Source of the DNA: AWTP1-13 sp033764875
Lineage (GTDB): Bacteria > Pseudomonadota > Alphaproteobacteria > Rhizobiales > Hyphomicrobiaceae
Direction of reading: 5' to 3'
NCBI GenBank assembly: GCA_033764875.1
Contig: JANRIO010000053.1
Span: forward strand, 6,762-70,761
DNA length: 64,000 nt
Made by a program: the position numbers and the translations under genes. Below the pieces are notes generated by a model that made no database searches, had not been told where the DNA came from, and saw only the letters and a program-made list of their open reading frames with translations. This document shows, in pieces, positions 1 through 7,754 of the stretch. Position 1 is the first letter of the stretch. Each line of letters starts with the position of its first letter.

Positions 1-1
1 C

Positions 2-1294
2 GAATCCCTCGTTTCCTCGCTCGCCGCCGAGATCGATCGCACGGGAGCTTGGAGAGCCGAGGCTGGCAACGACATCGAGGACAAAGGCGTCATCAAGAAA
101 ACGCAGCGGTCACTGCAGCGGCTCGGCTATCCCATCGGCGGGACCGATGGTGAGCTGGGTGCGAAAACACGCACCGGAATTGCGTTGTTCCAGAAGGACG
201 TAGGTCTGCGTGTCTCGACGCGTCTGACGCGCAACGTGTACGACAATATCGTGCGTGCGGCAGGTTTCGGCGCCGATCGTCCGAAAGGCGACGTGCGGGT
301 GCTCAATTGGCCCGACTATATCGACAACAAGAACGTCGCTGAGTTTGAGAGTGCGGAGAAGCTACGGGTGATCTATGAGGTCTCGTCGAGCCAAGCCGAG
401 ACCTTGGACTATTTGTCGAAGGACAACTCGCGGTTCGACGTGGTCGTCGTCGATCTGAGGCATCTTCAATCCACCGTCAAAGCCAAGCTCCTCGGCCAAC
501 TCGATCTGGAGCAGATACCAAATTTCCAGCGGGTTGGTGCGGGGACGCTCAAGCTGATTGAAACTCAGGAGGGCCAGTACCGCTACGCGATGCCATACCT
601 TGCTGGCGTCATTGGTATCGGCGTGGACGAGGCGAGAGTGAGAGCAGTTTCTGCCGGCATCAACGCAAAGAGCCTCGGAATGTTCTTCGATAGGCAAACG
701 GCTTCCAGGCTTGTCGCCGGCGGATGCCAACTTGCCGTGATCGACGAGCCTGGCAACGTGCTGGCTGCTCTCGCGGCCTACGGCAGACGGGAGCCCTTGG
801 AGCGCATCGAGGCCTCGATGCTGCCGGACCTTGAGCGGCAATTCAACATCGTGGCTCCGTACCTGACGCCTGTTGCTGCCGATGTCATCATCGACAACAT
901 GTCGAGGGGCGAACTATGCGCGGCCTTCATGTTCTCCGGCGATGCCTTGCTGGCCAACAGAGGTGCGCGGGGCCTGCGCACAATCAGATTTCATGTCCCT
1001 GAGGTCGTTGGCGGGCAACTTGGCTTGGACGTCTTGGTCGTTCCCCAGGCGGCCCGCAACAAGGAGGGGGCGTACCGCTTCATCAATTTTCTGCTCGAGC
1101 CCCGAGTGGTCGCGGCCAACAGCAACAACAAGATGTTTGGCAACGGTGTGCCGGAGTCTGGCAAGGATCTGGATCCGCAGATCAGGGCCTCGTTCGATGG
1201 GCACACGGCATTCATCATGCCGTCGGACCCGCAGGTGGCCGCGGAGATCGATAGGATCTGGCAAAGCGCCCCGCTAAGGCGACGGTCCAAGTAG
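2..1294 (+). CDS. Peptidoglycan-binding domain / polyamine-type solute-binding protein fusion (5' truncated)
   Basis: The frame is open to the left edge, so the true start lies outside the window. The first ~60 visible residues resemble a PG_binding_1 helical repeat (KKTQRSLQRLGYPIGGTDGE, then TGIALFQKDVGL). The rest resembles the spermidine/putrescine-binding PotD/PotF family: VRVLNWPDYID near its start, an AMPYLAGVIGIGVDE segment, DEPGNVLAALAAYG, and the C-terminal NKEGAYRFINFLLEP. This suggests a cell-wall-targeted polyamine-binding protein or sensor, but any signal peptide would be outside the window. A TTG at 185 is an internal codon, not the start. Codon use is visibly less GC-rich than in the genes to the right, which hints at transfer. 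It converges on ahcY, with a hairpin between them. Family assignment is good; physiological role is unknown. Confidence 0.75.
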   Translation, partial: ESLVSSLAAEIDRTGAWRAEAGNDIEDKGVIKKTQRSLQRLGYPIGGTDGELGAKTRTGIALFQKDVGLRVSTRLTRNVYDNIVRAAGFGADRPKGDVRVLNWPDYIDNKNVAEFESAEKLRVIYEVSSSQAETLDYLSKDNSRFDVVVVDLRHLQSTVKAKLLGQLDLEQIPNFQRVGAGTLKLIETQEGQYRYAMPYLAGVIGIGVDEARVRAVSAGINAKSLGMFFDRQTASRLVAGGCQLAVIDEPGNVLAALAAYGRREPLERIEASMLPDLERQFNIVAPYLTPVAADVIIDNMSRGELCAAFMFSGDALLANRGARGLRTIRFHVPEVVGGQLGLDVLVVPQAARNKEGAYRFINFLLEPRVVAANSNNKMFGNGVPESGKDLDPQIRASFDGHTAFIMPSDPQVAAEIDRIWQSAPLRRRSK

Positions 1295-1341
1295 TCGGAG
1301 CTACACGCGCGACGCGCTGACCTGAGCCCCTCCCACGCAAA

Positions 1342-1365
1342 CGGGGCGCCGCTGAGGGCGCCCCG
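1342..1365. terminator. Bidirectional hairpin between gene 1 and ahcY
   Basis: Perfect 9-bp inverted repeat CGGGGCGCC / GGCGCCCCG with a 6-nt loop. On the minus strand it is followed by TTTG, so it best fits a terminator for ahcY, and it can also serve the convergent gene on the left. Confidence 0.6.
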
Positions 1366-1391
1366 CCAATGCCGGCTCGCACGGTGTGCGT

Positions 1392-2804
1392 TCAGTAGCG
1401 GTACTGGTCGCCCTTGAACGGGCCCTCTTGCTTGACGCCGATGTACTCGGCCTGGTCGGGGCGCAGCTTGGTCAGCTTGGCGCCGACCTTGGCCAGGTGC
1501 AGCATCGCCACCTTCTCGTCGAGGTGCTTGGGCAGCACGTAGACTTCCCTCTTGTACTTGCCGTCGGCGTTGTTGGCGTAGAGCTCGATCTGGGCCAGCG
1601 TCTGGTTGGTGAACGAGGCCGACATCACGAACGAGGGATGACCCATGGCGTTGCCGAGGTTCACCAGCCGGCCCTGGCTCAGCAGGATGATGCGGCGGCC
1701 CGGCGCCAGCTCGATCTCGTCGACCTGGTCCTTGATGTTGGTCGTCTTGAAGTTCTTGAGGCTCGCGACCTGGATCTCGTTGTCGAAATGCCCGATGTTG
1801 CACACGATGGCGCGGTCCTTCATGGCGCGCATGTGCTCGAGCGTGATGACGTCCTTGTTGCCGGTGGCCGTGACGAAGATGTCGGCGCGCGGCGCCGCGT
1901 CCTCCATGGTCACGACCTCGTAGCCCTCCATCGCCGCCTGCAGCGCGCAGATCGGATCGATCTCGGACACCAGCACGCGGCAGCCGGCCTGGCGCAGCGA
2001 CGCGGCCGACCCCTTGCCGACATCGCCGTAGCCGGCGACCATCGCCACCTTGCCCGACATCATCACGTCGGTGCCGCGGCGGATGCCGTCGACGAGCGAC
2101 TCACGGCAGCCGTAGAGGTTGTCGAACTTCGACTTCGTCACGCTGTCGTTGACGTTGATGGCGGGCCACAGCAGCGTGCCCTTGCGCTGCATCTCGTACA
2201 GGCGGTGCACGCCCGTCGTGGTCTCCTCCGACACGCCCTTGATGGCGCGGCCGACCTCGCCGAACCAGCCCTTGGGCTTCTCGGCCAGGACGCGCTTGAT
2301 CAGCGCGAACAGGATCTCCTCCTCCTCGGATCCCGCCTTGTCGAGGAACGCCGTGTCGCCGCTCTCGGCGCGCACGCCGAGGTGAATGAACAGCGTCGCG
2401 TCGCCGCCGTCGTCGAGGATCATGTTCGGCATGCCGCCGCCGTGCCACTCGAACAGCTTCAGCGTGTAGTCCCAGTACTCCTTCAGCGTCTCGCCCTTCA
2501 CGGCGAACACCGGCGTGCCGGCCTCCGCGATGGCCGCGGCCGCGTGGTCCTGCGTCGAGTAGATGTTGCACGACACCCAGCGCACGTCGGCGCCGAGCGC
2601 CTTCAGCGTCTCGATCAGCACCGCCGTCTGGATCGTCATGTGCAGCGAGCCGGCGATGCGGGCGCCCTTGAGCGGCTGCTTGGGCCCGTACTCGGCGCGC
2701 GTGGCCATCAGGCCCGGCATCTCCGTCTCGGCGATGGAGATCTCCTTGCGGCCGAAGTCGGCAAGCCCGATGTCCTTCACGATGTAGTCGCTGGCACGCG
2801 CCAT
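1392..2804 (-). CDS. ahcY: Adenosylhomocysteinase (S-adenosylhomocysteine hydrolase)
   Basis: Hydrolyses S-adenosylhomocysteine to adenosine and homocysteine in the cytosol, relieving product inhibition of methyltransferases. 470 aa, with the ~40-residue insert common in proteobacterial enzymes. Visible motifs: NVNDSVTKSKFDN around the substrate/NAD site, the NAD-binding GYGDVGKGSA near residue 257, and the conserved C-terminal GDQYRY tail that reaches into the neighbouring subunit's cofactor site. I chose the ATG giving MARASDYIVKDI because GAGGAG lies 9 nt upstream; a longer frame to 2852 adds residues without family support. Transcribed alone from a good promoter in the upstream gap. Identification is secure. 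Confidence 0.97.
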   Translation of the reverse strand: MARASDYIVKDIGLADFGRKEISIAETEMPGLMATRAEYGPKQPLKGARIAGSLHMTIQTAVLIETLKALGADVRWVSCNIYSTQDHAAAAIAEAGTPVFAVKGETLKEYWDYTLKLFEWHGGGMPNMILDDGGDATLFIHLGVRAESGDTAFLDKAGSEEEEILFALIKRVLAEKPKGWFGEVGRAIKGVSEETTTGVHRLYEMQRKGTLLWPAINVNDSVTKSKFDNLYGCRESLVDGIRRGTDVMMSGKVAMVAGYGDVGKGSAASLRQAGCRVLVSEIDPICALQAAMEGYEVVTMEDAAPRADIFVTATGNKDVITLEHMRAMKDRAIVCNIGHFDNEIQVASLKNFKTTNIKDQVDEIELAPGRRIILLSQGRLVNLGNAMGHPSFVMSASFTNQTLAQIELYANNADGKYKREVYVLPKHLDEKVAMLHLAKVGAKLTKLRPDQAEYIGVKQEGPFKGDQYRY

Positions 2805-2925
2805 GTTGGTTAGCTCCTCGCTCCTAGAGAATTGAATTAATTGAGAGTTCACGATCTTCCCGGCCGCTTCGCGCGGCCTCGTCGGCGCCCGCTCGCCTGG
2901 GCCCCGGGGTATCCTTGCGCGCGAA

Positions 2926-2954
2926 CGTATAGCCAGTCCCGCCCATCAAGGCAA
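2926..2954 (-). promoter_or_regulatory. Predicted sigma70-type promoter of ahcY
   Basis: On the minus strand TTGCCT (2949-2954) and TATACG (2926-2931) are separated by exactly 17 nt, a good housekeeping promoter about 120 nt before the ahcY start. Confidence 0.55.
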
Positions 2955-2959
2955 TAAAG

Positions 2960-2979
2960 ACATAAACAAGTCGTTATAT
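2960..2979. promoter_or_regulatory. Imperfect AT-rich palindrome upstream of the ahcY promoter
   Basis: ACATAAAC, 4 nt, then CGTTATAT forms an imperfect dyad just upstream of the -35 box, in otherwise GC-rich DNA. ArsR-family SahR/SamR regulators control SAM-cycle genes including ahcY in Proteobacteria. Whether this is such an operator is inference. Confidence 0.3.
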
Positions 2980-3185
2980 CCCGCGTCGCAATTGCTCCCT
3001 CCCACCGGTATTGGTAAAGCCGACTGTCCGAGGAAGGATTGCCGCCGCACCCGTCCGGGCAGGCCGGCACGGCAAAGGCCCAGACGGGCCCCGCGCTCCG
3101 CAGACTGAGCCGCATGCGAGGCCGCACGCGGCGCCGGCGCCGGCGCCCGACGCCGCCCGCGGCCGGTGGCGGCGGCGAGCCGTCC

Positions 3186-4916
3186 CTACTCCGCCGCGGC
3201 GGGCGCATCCTTGAGCAGCGTGTCGCCCGGCTTGACGCGGGTGAAGTCGACCGGCGCGCTGGCGATCGACAGCCGGCCGTCGACGAGCTGGGACAGCGTG
3301 TAGGTGCTGGTCGCCAGGTCGCCGGCCTTGGGGAAGTCCTCGCGGAAGTGGGCCCCGCGGCTGTCCTGGCGCTCGAGGGCGGCAAGCGTGACGACGCGCG
3401 AGATCTCGACGAGCGAGCGCAGGTTCAGCCAGTCGTGCCAGGTGAGGTTGAAGGCGCGCTCGGAGGTGGCGACACCGGTGCCGAGCAGCTCGGCCTCGAT
3501 GCTGTCGAGCTCTCCCAGCGCCCGCGTCATGCCGGCGGCGCTGCGGATGACGCCGACATCGTCCCACATCAGGTCCATGAGGCGCTCGCGCAGGGCGTTG
3601 AGGTCGCCCGCCGGCTTGCCGAACGGGTGCAGCGCCCGCGCCGCCTCGGCGGCGACGGCCTCCATGTCGGGCTCGCGCCAGTGCGGCGTCTTTGCGATGA
3701 AGTCCGCCATCACGTCCCCGGCGATGCCGCCGAACACGGTGGAGTTGGCGACGCCGTTGCCGCCCAGCCGATTGGCGCCGTGCATGCCGCCGGCATCCTC
3801 GCCAGCCACGAACAGCCCGGCAAGCCCGGTGCCGGTGTCGATGTCGCACACGAGCCCGCCCATGAAGTAGTGCGCCGTCGGCACCACCTCGACGAGCCCG
3901 CCGGCGAGGTCGAAGCCGCAGTCGGCGCAGCGCTCGACCATGCCCTTGAACTGCTTGGCCACCTTCTCGGGGCCCAGGTGCGCCATCTTGATGTAGACGC
4001 CGCCGTTAGGCGTCGTGTTGCCCCGGCGCATCTCGTCGTAGATGCATTGCGAGATGAAGTCGCGCGTGGCCCGCTCGCCGCGCTCGGAGCGCGCCAGCAT
4101 GAAGCGCTCGCCCTGGCCGTTGAGCAGATGCCCGCCGGCGCCGCGCAGGCCCTCCTCCAGCACGGTGCCGGTCATGCGCGTGCCCTTGCCAGCGAGCAGG
4201 CCCGTGGGGTGGAACTGCACCATCTCCATGTCGCGCAAGGGCAGGCCGGCACGCAGCGCCATGGCCAGGCCGTCCATGCTCTTGTCGCCCGACGGCGTGT
4301 GGTAGCGGTACATGGTGGGACCGCCGCCGGTGGCCAGCAGCACCGCGCGGGCCTCGACCAGCAGCATGGCGCCGGTGCGGATGTCGATCATCAGCACGCC
4401 GGCGAGCGCGGTCCCGGACCGGTCCTTGACCAGCGCCACGGCCCGGTGCTCCTCCAGCCGCTCGATGCGCCGCGCCCACACCTGCTCCATGAGCCGGTTG
4501 ATGATCTCGATGCCGGTGAGATCGCCCTTGTGCACGGTGCGGTCGAAGGTCTGGCCGGCGAAGGCCTTGCCGTGCAGGCTGCCGTCGGGATTGCGGTCGA
4601 AGAAGCAGCCGATCTCGTTCTCCAGCTCGCGCACCCGCTCGGGCGCCGTGGCGACGAGGCGCCAGGCGAGGTCCTGGTTGGGAAGCCAGGCGCCGCCGAC
4701 GATGGTGTCCATGAAATGCCGCTCGACGCTGTCGCCCGGGATCAGCGAGACGTTGTAGCCGCCCTGCACCATGCGGGTGCAGCCGCACTTGCCGATCAGA
4801 CCCTTGGTGGCGATGGTGATGCGCGCGGCCGGCGCCGCCTTGTGGGCGTGCAGCGCCGCGAACAGGCCGGCGCCGCCGGAGCCGAGAATGAGGATGTCGG
4901 TCTTGACCCGTTGCAT
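3186..4916 (-). CDS. sdhA: Succinate dehydrogenase/fumarate reductase flavoprotein subunit (atypical)
   Basis: Catalytic FAD subunit of a membrane complex interconverting succinate and fumarate; 576 aa. It starts at MQRVKTDILILGSGGAG, a Rossmann FAD site. VQFHPTG, a ...LEEGLRGAGG substrate-site segment and HGANRLGGNGVANSTVFGG match the SdhA/FrdA family. Odd point: where SdhA/FrdA carry the flavin-linked histidine (S-H-T before the A-Q/E-G-G motif), this protein reads C-G-C-T-R-M-V-Q-G-G, so the usual covalent 8-alpha-histidyl-FAD bond should be absent. The reading frame extends upstream to 5351 but that part is the antisense of the anchor genes. Last gene of a B-anchor-anchor-A operon. sdhA versus frdA cannot be decided from sequence. 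Confidence 0.88.
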   Translation of the reverse strand: MQRVKTDILILGSGGAGLFAALHAHKAAPAARITIATKGLIGKCGCTRMVQGGYNVSLIPGDSVERHFMDTIVGGAWLPNQDLAWRLVATAPERVRELENEIGCFFDRNPDGSLHGKAFAGQTFDRTVHKGDLTGIEIINRLMEQVWARRIERLEEHRAVALVKDRSGTALAGVLMIDIRTGAMLLVEARAVLLATGGGPTMYRYHTPSGDKSMDGLAMALRAGLPLRDMEMVQFHPTGLLAGKGTRMTGTVLEEGLRGAGGHLLNGQGERFMLARSERGERATRDFISQCIYDEMRRGNTTPNGGVYIKMAHLGPEKVAKQFKGMVERCADCGFDLAGGLVEVVPTAHYFMGGLVCDIDTGTGLAGLFVAGEDAGGMHGANRLGGNGVANSTVFGGIAGDVMADFIAKTPHWREPDMEAVAAEAARALHPFGKPAGDLNALRERLMDLMWDDVGVIRSAAGMTRALGELDSIEAELLGTGVATSERAFNLTWHDWLNLRSLVEISRVVTLAALERQDSRGAHFREDFPKAGDLATSTYTLSQLVDGRLSIASAPVDFTRVKPGDTLLKDAPAAAE

Positions 4917-4930
4917 CGTGCAGGGCCTCC

Positions 4931-5308
4931 TTACAGGGCTCTGAGCAGCAGCACCACGGCGGCGGCGACGGCCATGGCGGCAAGGGCGGCGGCCTTCTGG
5001 CCGCTGCGCCAGGGCAGCGCCTCGACGACGAGGAGGCGCAGGCCGCCCAGCAGATGCACGACGAGGGCGGCGACGAGGCCCGCCTCGGCGAGCTTGACCA
5101 GCGGCTGCTCGGTCCAGCGCAGGAAGCCGTCGAGCCGCGCCTCGCCCTCGATGGCGAGCCCGAGCACCAGGAAGTGCAGGGGCAGGAAGATGGCCAGCGC
5201 CAGCCCCGACAGGCGGTGCACGATGGCCGCGATCCAGAGCAGGTTGCGCCGGTGGCCGGCGTCGCGCCGCCGGTCGTGGCCGGATCTCGAAGGTGCCGCC
5301 AGCGTCAT
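4931..5308 (-). CDS. Succinate dehydrogenase/fumarate reductase cytochrome b-type anchor (SdhC-like)
   Basis: 125 aa integral membrane protein with about three helices. HRLSGLALAIFLPLHF is the SdhC-type quinone/haem motif and HLLGGLRLLVVE resembles the second haem-ligand helix. It anchors the FAD and Fe-S subunits to the membrane and passes electrons to or from quinone. The ATG at 5308 overlaps the stop of the preceding anchor gene (ATGA), indicating translational coupling; 14 nt separate it from the flavoprotein gene. Confidence 0.8.
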   Translation of the reverse strand: MTLAAPSRSGHDRRRDAGHRRNLLWIAAIVHRLSGLALAIFLPLHFLVLGLAIEGEARLDGFLRWTEQPLVKLAEAGLVAALVVHLLGGLRLLVVEALPWRSGQKAAALAAMAVAAAVVLLLRAL

Positions 5309-5637
5309 GGGCCCACCACGGCCAGCACGGCGCGCAGGCCGAGGACGACAAGCAGCAGGCCGGTCACCCACATCGCCATGTCGCGTGCCGCCGCCGGCAG
5401 CGGCGTCCACTCGCGCGCGATGGCACGCACGCCGATGCCGGCGTGCACGGCCGCCAGCACCACGAACAGGCCGTAGAAGGCCCCCCAGGCGAGGCTGCCG
5501 CGGGTGCGCGCAAGGACGTCGGCGGCGGTGAGGCCGTGGCCGGTGGCGATATAGATGACGACGAGATGCACCAGGATCAGCGGCGCCAGCAGCGCCGCCG
5601 TCGCCCGCTGCAGCAGGTAGAGGCGCATCTCGCGCAT
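5305..5637 (-). CDS. Second membrane anchor of the SDH/FRD-like complex
   Basis: 110 aa, three predicted helices: LAPLILVHLVVIYIATG, WGAFYGLFVVLAAVHAG and MWVTGLLLVVLGLRAVLAV. Histidines in the first two could ligate haem b. Sequence match to SdhD/FrdC proteins is weak, but position and size make it the second anchor. The start MREMRLYLLQ lies 2 nt after the Fe-S gene's stop and its own stop overlaps the next start. Confidence 0.72.
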   Translation of the reverse strand: MREMRLYLLQRATAALLAPLILVHLVVIYIATGHGLTAADVLARTRGSLAWGAFYGLFVVLAAVHAGIGVRAIAREWTPLPAAARDMAMWVTGLLLVVLGLRAVLAVVGP

Positions 5638-5639
5638 GT

Positions 5640-6404
5640 CTAGATCTCCCCCTTGAGATAGGCCTCGACGGCGCGGCGCTTCAGGCTCGCGATCGAGCCC
5701 GTGGGATCGAGGTTGGCCGGGCAGTGCTCGGCGCAGGAGGTGTGCGTGTGGCAGCTCTGGCAGCCGCCCTCGGCGCTGACGGCGCGCAGGCGCTCGGCAT
5801 TGCCGGCGTCGCGGGCGTCGTTGACCAGCGTCCAGGCGCGGTTGAGCGCAGCGGGCCCCAGGTATTTCTCGTTCCAGCGCACCGCATCGCAGGCGGCATA
5901 GCACACGCCGCAATTGATGCACTCGATCGCCTTGTCGATGGCGGTGCGGGCGGCGGGCGCGATGCGCGCGATCGGATCGGCCCGCGTCTGGGAGGGCTGG
6001 AAGCGCCCCTGCGCGGCCTGCCATTTCTCGAAGAACACGCGCATGTCGGCGGCGAGGTCCTTGATCACCGGCATGTTGGCGAGCGGCGCGATCTCGAGCC
6101 GGCCGTTCTCGACCACCTTGGAGATGTGGGTGCGGCAGGTCCACCGCGGGCGGCCGTTCACGGTCATGGCACAGCTTCCGCAGACGCCGACGCGGCAGGC
6201 GAAGCGGTAGGACAGCGTCGGATCGAGCACGCGCTGGATGTAGGTGACGACGTCGAGCACGGTCTGGCTCGCCTGCGTCGGCACGGCGTAGGTGACGTAG
6301 GAGCCTCGCTCGCCGCCACGCCACACGGAGACCTCGATCGGCGCCGTTTGTTGCGCTGCAGCACGCGGCGCGTCCCCGCCGGATCCCGGATGCGTGCTGG
6401 TCAT
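5640..6404 (-). CDS. sdhB: Succinate dehydrogenase/fumarate reductase iron-sulfur subunit
   Basis: 254 aa electron-transfer subunit. N-terminal ferredoxin fold with the [2Fe-2S] ligands in CRVGVCGSC and the later RWTCRTH. C-terminal domain with CINCGVCYAAC and CHTHTSCAEHCPANLDP, ligands for the [4Fe-4S] and [3Fe-4S] clusters. The usual CP after the first cluster motif is CD here. I took the Met of MTSTHPGSGG; a frame to 6455 adds an N-terminus without family support. First gene of the four-gene operon; the order B-anchor-anchor-A differs from the sdhCDAB order usual for the main alphaproteobacterial complex. Divergent from a Bug solute-binding gene. Confidence 0.88.
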   Translation of the reverse strand: MTSTHPGSGGDAPRAAAQQTAPIEVSVWRGGERGSYVTYAVPTQASQTVLDVVTYIQRVLDPTLSYRFACRVGVCGSCAMTVNGRPRWTCRTHISKVVENGRLEIAPLANMPVIKDLAADMRVFFEKWQAAQGRFQPSQTRADPIARIAPAARTAIDKAIECINCGVCYAACDAVRWNEKYLGPAALNRAWTLVNDARDAGNAERLRAVSAEGGCQSCHTHTSCAEHCPANLDPTGSIASLKRRAVEAYLKGEI

Positions 6405-6564
6405 GCGGGGACTGCTTCCTTTCGGCCTAGTCATTCCAAAGCGGAATTTGCGCAACTTTGCTTCGCAGCGGATGCGCTTGCTTTTGTGTGCGCCTCCTCT
6501 TGCACAAGTAGCGCAGCTGGATCAGATTCCCAAGGCACTAAGAAACGCTAGGGAGCAAATGTCC

Positions 6565-7554
6565 ATGTCGCGATTGAATTGGATTCGAGAGGCGCTGGTG
6601 GGCGCTGCCGCCTGTGCGGCGGTGCTGGCATCGGCCCTGCCGGCTGCGGCCGAATACCCTGAGCGGCCGATCACGGTGATCGTGCCGTTCGCGGCTGGCG
6701 GTCCCACCGACGTCGTCGCACGGCTCCTCGGCGAGCACATGTCGCGCGTGCTGGGACAGCAGCTCGTGGTCGAGAACGTCGGCGGCGCCGGCGGCACCAC
6801 GGGCATGTCGCGCGTCGCCGCCGCGACACCCGACGGCTACACCATCGGCGTCGGCAACATGGGCACGCAATCGGCGGCCCCGGCGCTCTATGCCAACCTC
6901 AAGTACGATCCGGCCAAGAGCTTCGACCAGATCGGCATCGCCAATTTCACCCCGCAGGCCATCGTGGCCAAGAAGGAGACGGCCGCCAAGGACCTGAAGG
7001 AGTTCATAGACTATCTGAAGGCCAACAGCACCAAGCTGTCCTACGCCCACGCCGGCGTCGGCTCCATCTCGCACGTGTCGGGCACCTTGTTCAACGCCAA
7101 GTACGGCCTCAAGCCGGGCATGGTCGCCTACCGCGGCACGGGCCCAGCGCTCACCGATCTCGTCGCCGGCCAGGTCGACTACATCGTCGACCAGTCGCTG
7201 AACGTCATCCCGCAGATCAAGGCCGGCACCGTCAAGGCCTTTGCCGTCGCCGCCAAGGAGCGGCTTGCCAGCCTGCCCGACGTGCCGACGACGGGCGAGC
7301 TCGGATCGGACTTCCAGTTCAGCGCCTGGAACGCCGTGGTCGGGCCCAAGGGCATGCCGAAGGAGGTCGTCGCCAAGCTCGTTGCGGCCCTGAACAAGGC
7401 GCTCGACAATCCGACCGTCATCGATCGCTACGTCACGCTGGGCAGCACCGCGCCCAAGCCCGAGGAGCGCGGTCCTGAGGGCCTGCAGCGGCTTGTCGAG
7501 CGCGAGATGGCCTACATCACGCCCATCCTCAAGGCGGCAAGCACCAGCAACTGA
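6565..7554 (+). CDS. Bug/TctC-family periplasmic solute-binding protein
   Basis: Binding protein of the tripartite tricarboxylate transporter type, whose known ligands are mostly carboxylates. Signal peptide ending near LPAAAEYPERPITV, then hallmark segments VIVPFAAGGPTDVVAR, VVENVGGAGG, ATPDGYT, YAHAGVGS, VAYRGTGPALTDLVAGQVD and LASLPDVPTTGE. 329 aa from the ATG at 6565, which has GGGAG 9 nt upstream; the ATG at 6559 is only 3 nt from it. No TctA/TctB membrane partners occur in the window. Location between the SDH-like operon and the tartrate dehydratase/fumarase genes suggests a dicarboxylate ligand, which is inference. Confidence 0.88.
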   Translation: MSRLNWIREALVGAAACAAVLASALPAAAEYPERPITVIVPFAAGGPTDVVARLLGEHMSRVLGQQLVVENVGGAGGTTGMSRVAAATPDGYTIGVGNMGTQSAAPALYANLKYDPAKSFDQIGIANFTPQAIVAKKETAAKDLKEFIDYLKANSTKLSYAHAGVGSISHVSGTLFNAKYGLKPGMVAYRGTGPALTDLVAGQVDYIVDQSLNVIPQIKAGTVKAFAVAAKERLASLPDVPTTGELGSDFQFSAWNAVVGPKGMPKEVVAKLVAALNKALDNPTVIDRYVTLGSTAPKPEERGPEGLQRLVEREMAYITPILKAASTSN

Positions 7555-7578
7555 AGGCGGCGGCATCGCCGCCGCCTT
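7554..7578 (+). terminator. Hairpin directly after the Bug gene
   Basis: Perfect AAGGCGGCGG / CCGCCGCCTT stem with a 5-nt loop, starting at the stop codon. No U-run follows, so termination strength is uncertain. Confidence 0.45.
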
Positions 7579-7600
7579 CCGGCCGGCGCCCCGCGGGGGT

Positions 7601-7657
7601 GTCGGAACGCGCATGCGATCTCGGAACGCGCAAGCGATTCCGGAGCGCGGACGAGAT
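7601..7657. repeat. Three tandem imperfect 19-bp repeats
   Basis: Units start at 7601, 7620 and 7639 with core CGGAACGCGCAWGCGAT; the third copy is more diverged (CGGAGCGCGGACGAGAT). They lie about 100 bp before the ttdA-like start and could be regulator sites or a simple repeat. Confidence 0.6.
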
Positions 7658-7754
7658 CTGGAAAGCTGTTGTTTCGCGAGCCGTCTTGCGCGCGCGCGCG
7701 AAGTGGCAAGAATGAGGGCGCGGCGCCGGTGCGCGCCGCGTCCGGAGAGACGGC

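Larger units (their letters stand above)
2805..3185. other. 381-bp gene-free stretch between sdhA-like gene and ahcY
   Basis: Holds the ahcY promoter and dyad described separately. The half next to the sdhA-like gene is very GC-rich with GCCGGC runs and shows no convincing ORF. I could not recognise a SAM or SAH riboswitch. Confidence 0.5.

Noticed and set aside
1386..2813. 475-codon open frame on the + strand opposite ahcY
   Set aside because: Antisense shadow of a high-GC gene: His/Arg/Leu-biased, no domain, and ahcY on the minus strand is certain.
2805..3185. SAM or SAH riboswitch upstream of ahcY
   Set aside because: No recognisable conserved core; a promoter and dyad explain the region better.
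3039..5531. 830-codon + strand frame opposite the SDH-like genes
   Set aside because: Long stop-free shadow typical of high-GC DNA; composition is Arg/Ala/His-rich without motifs.
7601..7657. Possible CRISPR array
   Set aside because: The 19-bp units are directly adjacent with no spacers, only three copies, and no cas genes.
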